From Chloroflexi bacterium UBA4733 (lineage in GTDB: Bacteria; Chloroflexota; UBA4733): DNA of 6,560 bases. The DNA lies in contig DHIZ01000290.1 in NCBI GenBank assembly GCA_002404055.1, positions 14,266-20,825 of the forward strand. Reading direction: 5' to 3'. Positions 1 through 5,212 of the stretch are shown here, piece by piece. Numbering within the stretch: the first letter of the stretch is position 1; every line of letters begins with the position of its first letter. The notes under the pieces are model-generated. The model was given only the letters and a program-made list of their open reading frames with translations, made no database searches and had not been told where the DNA came from. A program made the translations under genes and the position numbers.

Positions 1-39
1 GCAGACTGCAGTCGCGGCCCTGCTTGGTCCGCCCGTCAC
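1..39 (-). CDS. Possible start of a further downstream gene (partial)
   Basis: A GTG codon at 37-39 lies two bases after the M55 peptidase stop codon. It opens a frame of 13 codons (V/M-T-G-G-P-S-R-A-A-T-A-V-C) that runs off the left edge without a stop. The tight spacing would fit continuation of the operon. No convincing Shine-Dalgarno sequence precedes it, and 13 codons are too few to recognise a product. It may equally be the beginning of an intergenic region. Confidence 0.2.
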   Translation of the reverse strand, partial: MTGGPSRAATAVC

Positions 40-41
40 GT

Positions 42-836
42 TCAGCGCAGGACGGCGCGCGGGTCGTCGGTCTCCAGGAGCACGGTGCGCTCGTCCAATC
101 GGCTAGCGCCGCGTTGCAGGTAGCCATTGAGGCTCGCTTCCTGCCCCGGTAGGACACGTACTTCGAAGTGGTAGGGCGGCGGGACGCGGACGGGGGCAAC
201 TCGTCCGGCCTGGACCTGCCGGCAGGCCGTCGTGGCGCCGGCTCGGATCAGCGCCCGTGCCCGCACCGGCGCCAACGATTGCGCGGCTTCCAGGCCGAGG
301 CCGACCTTGGTGGCCACGCCGATGAGTTCCGGCGCCAGGGCCTGCGCCTCCGCTACCGCCCGGTCATCGCCGGAGAGGAAGGCAGTGGGCACGCCGCAGA
401 GGGTCCCGGCCATCGTGGCGCGCAGACCAAACTCGCCAATCGGCACGCCGTTCAGTTGGTAGTACTCGACGGTGCGTGACGAGTAGGTGTGCGCCAGCGG
501 GGCGTTCGCTGTGCCCGCCATGGCATGCTGGCCCACGAAGAAGAGAGCGTCGAAGCTGTCGTCGAGCCCGTAGGGCGCCCGCACGCCGCGCCCGGCCACG
601 AGTTGTGCTCGCTCGTGAAAGAGTTCGTAGTCGATGCCGCCGGAGCCGTGGCCATCCCAGACCACCACCTCCGCCTGCGGATCAGCGTCCAGAATGCCGT
701 CGACACAGGCGTTCACTTCCAGCGTGAGGAGGCGTTTGGACTGCGCCATGCGCTCCACCGCCTCCGGCAGACGGGTCTGGTCGAATCCGAAAATCATAGC
801 CGGACCCTCCAGATCCGTCAGGATGAAGATCTTCAA
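42..836 (-). CDS. dppA: D-aminopeptidase of peptidase family M55 (DppA-like)
   Basis: This gene encodes a predicted cytoplasmic zinc-dependent aminopeptidase that removes N-terminal D-amino acids from short peptides, as Bacillus subtilis DppA does. From the TTG start at 836 the protein has 264 residues, close to the 274 of DppA. The conserved zinc ligands all appear: D8 and E10 in TDLEG, H63 in WDGHG, H104 in VGQHA and E135 in IGEFG. H116 (LAHTYSS) corresponds to the catalytic histidine. LDDSFDALFFVGQHA and SGDDRAVAEA are also family signatures. I prefer TTG 836 over the longer TTG at 851 because GAGGGA lies 7 bases upstream of it and MKIFILTDLEG matches the DppA N-terminus. There is no signal peptide. 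Its ribosome site overlaps the stop codon of the preceding solute-binding gene. The family assignment is firm; the natural substrate (D-Ala peptides from the cell wall, for example) is inferred. Confidence 0.93.
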   Translation of the reverse strand: MKIFILTDLEGPAMIFGFDQTRLPEAVERMAQSKRLLTLEVNACVDGILDADPQAEVVVWDGHGSGGIDYELFHERAQLVAGRGVRAPYGLDDSFDALFFVGQHAMAGTANAPLAHTYSSRTVEYYQLNGVPIGEFGLRATMAGTLCGVPTAFLSGDDRAVAEAQALAPELIGVATKVGLGLEAAQSLAPVRARALIRAGATTACRQVQAGRVAPVRVPPPYHFEVRVLPGQEASLNGYLQRGASRLDERTVLLETDDPRAVLR

Positions 837-843
837 CGACGCT

Positions 844-849
844 TCCCTC
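844..849 (-). promoter_or_regulatory. Ribosome binding site of the M55 gene, overlapping the upstream stop
   Basis: GAGGGA on the minus strand sits 7 bases before the TTG at 836. Its first two bases are the GA of the TGA stop codon (848-850) of the solute-binding gene. This spacing decides the start choice, and the overlap suggests translational coupling. Confidence 0.7.
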
Positions 850-1756
850 AAGACTTCGCAGCGGCGCTGGTCTTCTTGATGACATCTTGAGCGGCGGCAG
901 TGAGCGACTGGATGGCGGTCTGTGCATCCTGCTTGCCGCTGAGTACATCGCCCATCGGTTTCTCAATAATCAGGCCAAGGTCCGGCCAGTTAACGGTAAA
1001 GTTGTCGGCCGAGACATGGGAGACGGGGATGGCATTAATGGCGACCTGAAGGACTTCCGGGGGGACTTTGTTCGAGTCTTGACGGAGCTTGATCCAGTTC
1101 GGGGCGAGACTCTTGAGCGAGGGGACGGCGCCGGACTGGAGCGGGTAGAGCACCTGGGCCTCCGGGGTCAGCATGTACTTGAGGAGCGTCCAGGCGGCAT
1201 CGGGATCCTTAATGCCCTGAAAGTAGCACCAGTAGTCCGCCCAGATGAGGGTGCGGCGCGGCTTGTCGGCCGGCTGCGGGATCGCCGCGAGGGCCCAATC
1301 CACCCCTGACGTCTGACGGCGCAGCGTCTCGATGAAGCTAGCGTCGGAGATGTGCATCCCGATGAGGCCGGACAGGAACATCTTGGAGATGTTGCCGCCG
1401 TTCGCCTTCTGTTCGTCGCTGCTGGGGCTGACGTGGTACTTGTGTGACAGATCGGACAGGTACTGGTAAGCCTGGATCACCTCCGGCGCGTTCCCTGTGA
1501 ACTGCTTGATCCAGCCGTCAACGTAGGAGTCCTCCGGGAACCAGTCGCCGCCGAACAGCATGGCGGAGAAGCGAGCGCCGCTGAACGAGGCATCGCCGAT
1601 ACCCCATTGGGTGGTCTTGCCACCGTTGCTCCGCGTCAGCGTCTTGCCGGTCTCCAGGAACTTATCCCAGGTCCACGTCTTGTCGGACCAGTCGGTCGGC
1701 GGCGGCGGCGCGCCGGCCTTCTGGAAGAGCGACTTGTTGTAGTAGACGTTCCACGG

Positions 1757-1759
1757 CTA
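1757..1759 (-). other. In-frame amber (TAG) codon inside the solute-binding gene
   Basis: The plus strand reads CTA here, giving TAG after LPVDE and before PWNVYYN. In the paralogue at 5213-6560 the matching segment is LPWDYSAGVVVYN, and the aligned residue is Ser. One base change from TGG (Trp) or TCG (Ser) would create the stop. The original residue cannot be settled from this window. Confidence 0.9.
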
Positions 1760-2104
1760 CTCGTCGACCGGCAACGCGACCATCTTGCCCTCAAACTTCA
1801 TATACGGCAGGTACTGCTCATAGAAGCCGCTCAGATCGTACTTGTCGCGCTGGATGTACTGGTCCAGAACCTGGATCAGCCCTTTCGCCGCCCAGTGCTT
1901 GACCCCGGTGTCGGCGGCTGGGAACCAGAGCCCGGGCGGCGTCCCCGAGGCGACAAAGGTGACCGTCTTGGCGTCGTAGTCGCCCGTCGTATAAATGGCG
2001 TCGACTTTGAGCCCTGGGTTCTTCGCCTCGAAGTTGGTGAAGATCTGCTTCCAGGCATCCACCTCCTGCGGGTCGCCGCGCAGCAGCGGCTGAATCACCC
2101 CCTT

Positions 2105-2353
2105 CGCGCCGGGCTTGGGCGTCGGCTCGGCGGGCGGGACTGTACTGCTTACGGCAGCGGCGCGGCTCGTGGCGCCACCGGTTGAGGTGGTCGACGCGCT
2201 CGCCACGGCGGTGGCAGCGGCCGTGCTACTCGTCGCGCTGGCGCTACTCGTGGTTGGCGCGCTCAATGTGGCCGCGCTGGAGGCGGCCGGCAGACCGGTA
2301 TTTGCGCTTGCGGAGAGCGCGGCCGTTGTGCCGGCGGTGGATGTGGTCACCGA
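2105..2353 (-). repeat. Low-complexity Ser/Thr/Ala linker region
   Basis: This encodes roughly residues 36-118 of the interrupted binding protein, almost entirely Ala, Ser, Thr and Gly, ending in a Pro-rich turn (PPAEPTPKPG). A 9-base unit, GCTACTCGT on the plus strand, occurs at 2225-2233 and again at 2243-2251, a six-codon period. It probably tethers the binding domain away from the lipid-anchored Cys33. The neighbouring paralogue has a similar linker at the right edge. Confidence 0.75.
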
Positions 2354-2465
2354 GCCGCCGCAGGCCGTCATGAGCGCCAGGGCGGCCGTCGTGCCCGAGA
2401 AGCCAAGGGCGTTGGAAAGGACAGCTCTGCGCGTAACGCGCGAAAACCGGAAGGCCATGGAACCA

Positions 2466-2470
2466 CTCCT
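2466..2470 (-). promoter_or_regulatory. Ribosome binding site of the interrupted solute-binding gene
   Basis: AGGAG lies 7 bases before the ATG at 2456-2458, inside a GA-rich stretch (AGAGAGGAG). It confirms this start. The 55-base gap to the preceding gene shows no terminator-like hairpin. Confidence 0.75.
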
Positions 2471-2513
2471 CTCTCTAACCAGCGTTGGCGGAACTAGCGA
2501 AAGTGTACCACGA

Positions 2514-3884
2514 CTACGCGTTTGCCGGCCGCGCCGACCAGGTCTGGAGGTGGGCGAGCTGGATCAGGCGCGGCGCCTCGAACTCCGGCGCGAAGATGCT
2601 CCAGGTGTTGCGGAAGTGCAGGCCGGCCACGTCGGGCCGCCGCGCCAACTCGGGCAACTCCTCCCGCCCCTCCAGCCGCAGCCGCTCCGGCGCCGTACTG
2701 ATTACCTGCCCGAGTGCGCGCAAGAGCGCGGCCGGTCCCACCAGGTGAGCGCCCACGCCAACGGCAGCGGGAACGCGGCCGCTCTGGCCGACGAGTAGGC
2801 TCGCGGTAGCGGCAGCCTCCAGCAGGATCGCCCTCTCGACGTCGCTCGGCTCGGTCTGGAGTGACGGAGCAGTAGGCCCGAGCAGGGGGCGCACCGGCGT
2901 CTCCTGCGGCAGCGTCCCGTACTCGCGCTGCCAGGCCGCGCCGAACAGCAGCACGCCGAGCTGCTCAGCCGGACTGAGCCACTGGCCGCCGATCTGGCGC
3001 GGCTGCAGCGGCCCGCGCACCGCACCGGCCAGTTGTTGCACTGCCGCGCGGTCCAGCCAGCGGCTGCCGGCCTTGCTGCGCTGCCAGAGTTCCCGGTAGG
3101 TAATCACCCGCGCGTCGGTCTCCCGCGCCACCCAGCCCAGGAAGTCGTCGAAGTCCGCCATGAGCGCCTCAATCTCGGCACGCGGCCGCAGCGGCGCCGG
3201 CCCCCAGCCCGAACGCGGTCGGTTGACGCCGCCGCGAAAGGTATCGCTGAAGCTTGCCGTGATCAGCCGGCAGGGGTGCGTGAACATCACCAGCACGCCG
3301 CCGTCGCGATGGCGCTGCTCCAGGTGGGCGAGGAAGTCGGCCCGCATGCGTTGGCGGCGGTCGCTGGCAGTGAAGTAGCCATCGAAATGGGTGTGGTACT
3401 TCAGGCAAACCTGGCCGCAATACTGCAGGGGCTGCCCGAGAGACCACTCGAAAGGGGCGTCGCAGAAGACGGGGATATCCAGTAACGCCATGGCCGCCGG
3501 CACCTGGGGGGCCCAGCTATTCCCCGGCTTGCAGTAGGCGCTGGGCTGCTGGCCGGTGAGGCGGCGCACGTCGGCCACGCCGCCGGCCTCTCGCGCCAGC
3601 ACTGCCGCCACGCCCTCGTCCCAATCCATCGCCTCCAGATACTCGGCATGGACGGGATGGGCGGAGTGCAGATCGGAGTGGTAGGCAATCTCGTGCCCGG
3701 CTAGCGCCGCCAGCACGTCGCGCCGGCCCCGCGCTTCCAGTGCCCGCGCCAACTCACCGACCAGGCAAAAGCAGCCGGTGAAGCCGTGGCGACGCAACGC
3801 CTCGGCCCACCACAACTCCCCTTCGTCCGCCGCCGGCGTCTCGTAGTCTTCGCTATCGAAGGAAAAGATGACGTCAACGGGCAC
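2514..3884 (-). CDS. NodB/CE4-like polysaccharide deacetylase with C-terminal repeat extension
   Basis: This 456-residue protein is predicted to remove N-acetyl groups from a carbohydrate using a bound metal ion. Residues 1-266 look like a NodB-type barrel. Motif 1 is FSFDSEDY (D10, D13), similar to the D-x-E-D form in some deacetylases. Motif 2 is HSDLH (H69, H73). AYCKPGNSW (117-124) stands where R-x-P-G is usual, H203 lies in MFTHP, and the segment ends with ARVITYREL. The protein begins directly at the first strand with no signal peptide and contains seven cysteines in the barrel, so it is probably cytoplasmic. Residues 303-340 and 347-395 form two related segments of the pattern S..E...L......G.[LV]P..V.V..L.GP, followed by a tail to 456. 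The GTG start has AAGGAGG 6 bases upstream. The gene follows the 417-residue protein after 57 bases and ends in TAG. The deacetylase fold is well supported; the exact substrate is unknown. Confidence 0.85.
   Translation of the reverse strand: MPVDVIFSFDSEDYETPAADEGELWWAEALRRHGFTGCFCLVGELARALEARGRRDVLAALAGHEIAYHSDLHSAHPVHAEYLEAMDWDEGVAAVLAREAGGVADVRRLTGQQPSAYCKPGNSWAPQVPAAMALLDIPVFCDAPFEWSLGQPLQYCGQVCLKYHTHFDGYFTASDRRQRMRADFLAHLEQRHRDGGVLVMFTHPCRLITASFSDTFRGGVNRPRSGWGPAPLRPRAEIEALMADFDDFLGWVARETDARVITYRELWQRSKAGSRWLDRAAVQQLAGAVRGPLQPRQIGGQWLSPAEQLGVLLFGAAWQREYGTLPQETPVRPLLGPTAPSLQTEPSDVERAILLEAAATASLLVGQSGRVPAAVGVGAHLVGPAALLRALGQVISTAPERLRLEGREELPELARRPDVAGLHFRNTWSIFAPEFEAPRLIQLAHLQTWSARPANA
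2700..2978 (-). repeat. Two pseudomurein-binding-like repeats within the deacetylase
   Basis: Repeat 1 (2865-2978) begins LSPAEQLGVLL and contains YGTLPQETPVRPLLGP. Repeat 2 (2700-2846) begins SDVERAILLEAA and contains SGRVPAAVGVGAHLVGP, followed by ALLRALG. Both fit a helix followed by G-x-[LV]-P-x-x-V-x-V and a GP turn. This resembles, from memory, the pattern of pseudomurein-binding repeats. The duplication is visible in the sequence; the family link is inference. Confidence 0.45.
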
Positions 3885-3890
3885 GCCGCG

Positions 3891-3897
3891 CCTCCTT
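3891..3897 (-). promoter_or_regulatory. Strong ribosome binding site of the deacetylase gene
   Basis: AAGGAGG, a nearly full match to the 16S rRNA tail, lies 6 bases before the GTG at 3882-3884. It decides this GTG as the start. Confidence 0.85.
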
Positions 3898-3905
3898 CCC
3901 GGTCA

Positions 3906-3924
3906 GCGCGGCGATTCGCCTCGC
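3906..3924 (-). other. Imperfect palindrome between the two deacetylase-like genes
   Basis: The core GGCGA-T-TCGCC (3910-3920, plus strand) is flanked by GCG and CGC with one mismatched pair, giving 8 of 9 matching pairs. In the mRNA it could form a short hairpin with an AAU loop, ending about 8 bases before the AAGGAGG of the next gene. There is no U-tract, so it is not a typical terminator. It might be an operator or mRNA structure, or chance in GC-rich DNA. Confidence 0.25.
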
Positions 3925-3941
3925 GGTCACGGCCATGGCGG

Positions 3942-5195
3942 TCACTCTCCGCCCTGAACAGTCAGGGTGAGGCTCCGGCTACCGGCCGGCGGATCAAAGG
4001 CCACCAGCGTGTCCGTTCCCTCGCGGAGGAAGGAGCCACTCTGGAACGTCGCCCGGCTGCCGGCTTCGCGCAGAGGCTGCTGGCCCAGGCTGATGCCACG
4101 CGCCTGTGTACCGCGCAGGCGCAGTGTCAGTTCCGGCACCGACCGGGACAGGTCCAGGCTGATTGTGTCGCCTGCAACGGTCACGGTCGCCAACTCGCGC
4201 ACGCAGGCATAATTGGTGATCTCACTGCAGGTGCGCCAGCGCGTGTATTCCCCCCGCGGGTCACGCTGCCGCAGGCGTTCCACCACGGTCTGCAGGGTGC
4301 GGAAGCCGCGCCGGTCCTCGTCGTGCAACCCATACATGCCCTGCCAGTGGCTGCAGAGGACGCAGGGGCTGCCGGCGTCGATCACTTCCGGCAGGCGCCC
4401 GCCGGCAAGGTCTTCGGTGATGTAATAATCAGCGTTGACCTCGCCGTAGCCGGTCCAGGAGCCGGTGTGGTCACCGGTGCAGGCGATGATCTCCCCGACG
4501 GCGGTACCGGCCGTACGATCGGCGTACCAGACGGGGGTCTCCACGTCTGTCCCTTTGGACGTCACCCGCTGGAAGAAGAACGGCGTGGGATTGCCGGTGA
4601 CGGAACGGACACCCTCACCGGTGACGCGGGCATAAAGATCAAGGCTCTTGCCGCCGAAGCCACCGGGCGAGGTGACGCCCTCCGGCGGCAAGCCAATATT
4701 CGCCAGGATCTGGCAGGACAGGGCGATGTAGCGGTCGACGTGGTCCTCTTCGCTGAACTGCCGCCACTCCATCTGCTCCCAGATGCGCGAAGGTAGCGGC
4801 TGTAGCGTGGCGAGGTCAAGCACGTAGGTGTGCGTCAGCATCTCCGGCGTGATGTCGAAGGAGGGGACGATCACCTCCCGGCACATGCGTAGCCAGCTCT
4901 CCAGTTGCGCCTGGCCGAACAGCGCCAGACCCTGGTCGAGGCGGCCGATGTTGGCCGGGTTGGGGACGACGCTGAACTTGCCGCGCACGCCGTGCTCGGC
5001 GCACCAGGCGCCCCACTCGCGCGTGAAGGACTCCGGCGTCACCACCGGCACGTCCTCCCAGCGCTGATTCTGGTCAAGGTGCAGGTTGCGGTCGCGCAGA
5101 AAGAAGTAGTTGAGGTTGACCAATGCCGTCGAGTCGTCGATGATCAGTGACAGCGGCACGCGGTCGAGGGCGTACCGGCAGATCTCAGCGTCCAC
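3942..5195 (-). CDS. Deacetylase-like metal-binding protein of unassigned family
   Basis: I do not recognise a named family for this 417-residue protein, but its layout suggests a divergent polysaccharide-deacetylase-type barrel. An acidic pair follows the first strand (LSLIIDDS, D20 and D21). KFSVVPNPANIG (73-84) follows, then H122 in MLTHTYVLD, TSPGGFGGKS (175-184), and H283 in VLCSHWQGMYG near the barrel end. D20/D21, H122 and H283 are the best candidates for metal or catalytic residues. Residues from about 345 to 417 are rich in short beta strands (VTVAGDTISLDLS, LTLRLRGT, SLTLTVQGG) and may be a small accessory beta domain. There is no signal peptide, so it probably acts in the cytoplasm. 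The GTG start has AAGGAG 5 bases upstream. The gene starts 17 bases after the upstream solute-binding gene ends, which suggests it acts on the imported compound. A glycosidase role cannot be excluded. Confidence 0.8.
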   Translation of the reverse strand: MDAEICRYALDRVPLSLIIDDSTALVNLNYFFLRDRNLHLDQNQRWEDVPVVTPESFTREWGAWCAEHGVRGKFSVVPNPANIGRLDQGLALFGQAQLESWLRMCREVIVPSFDITPEMLTHTYVLDLATLQPLPSRIWEQMEWRQFSEEDHVDRYIALSCQILANIGLPPEGVTSPGGFGGKSLDLYARVTGEGVRSVTGNPTPFFFQRVTSKGTDVETPVWYADRTAGTAVGEIIACTGDHTGSWTGYGEVNADYYITEDLAGGRLPEVIDAGSPCVLCSHWQGMYGLHDEDRRGFRTLQTVVERLRQRDPRGEYTRWRTCSEITNYACVRELATVTVAGDTISLDLSRSVPELTLRLRGTQARGISLGQQPLREAGSRATFQSGSFLREGTDTLVAFDPPAGSRSLTLTVQGGE

Positions 5196-5200
5196 CGCTG

Positions 5201-5206
5201 CTCCTT
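5201..5206 (-). promoter_or_regulatory. Ribosome binding site of the 417-residue deacetylase-like gene
   Basis: AAGGAG lies 5 bases before the GTG at 5193-5195, within the 17-base gap after the TAG of the solute-binding gene. It supports the GTG as the start. Confidence 0.8.
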
Positions 5207-5212
5207 CCGAAG

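Larger units (their letters stand above)
848..2458 (-). pseudogene. Sugar-type ABC solute-binding lipoprotein (family 1), interrupted by an amber codon
   Basis: This would be a 536-codon extracellular substrate-binding lipoprotein of a carbohydrate ABC importer, but codon 234 is TAG. The N-terminus has a Tat-like motif (TRRAVLS, residues 9-15), a hydrophobic stretch and a lipobox ending at C33 (MTAC-GG). A Ser/Thr/Ala linker of about 80 residues follows, then a family 1 fold: FTNFEAKNPGLKVDAIY, VASGTPPGLWFPA and LPVDE before the stop. Past the stop the same frame continues with PWNVYYNKSLFQKAG, TWTWDKF, then MLFGGDWF and LLKYMLTPEAQVLYP to a TGA at 848-850. I read all 65 codons between the two open segments and found no other stop or shift. 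ATG 2458 has AGGAG 7 bases upstream. The ATG at 1561 has no ribosome site, so independent translation of the distal part is unlikely. Two other genes here end in TAG, which argues against TAG being read as an amino acid. The stop could be a real loss of function or a sequencing error. Confidence 0.88.

Noticed and set aside
848..1561. Separate gene starting at the ATG at 1561
   Set aside because: There is no ribosome site before that ATG, and the same frame continues upstream with binding-protein motifs to the amber codon, so this is the distal part of one broken gene.
1757..1759. TAG read as pyrrolysine or another amino acid
   Set aside because: Two other genes in the window end in TAG, there is no sign of a recoding element, and solute-binding proteins are not known to need a special residue here.
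2459..2513. Possible internal promoter with an extended -10-like TGGTACACT before the interrupted binding-protein gene
   Set aside because: Only four of six -10 bases match and no -35-like element lies at the right distance, so chance is the better explanation.
2115..2798. Plus-strand open frame of 227 codons with a hydrophobic Val/Ala/Leu start
   Set aside because: The hydrophobic part is the complement of the Ser/Thr/Ala linker of the binding protein, and it runs on across the well-supported deacetylase gene.
3786..4796. Plus-strand open frame of 336 codons across the two deacetylase-like genes
   Set aside because: It spans the junction of two well-supported minus-strand genes, has no recognisable domain, and looks like a composition shadow.
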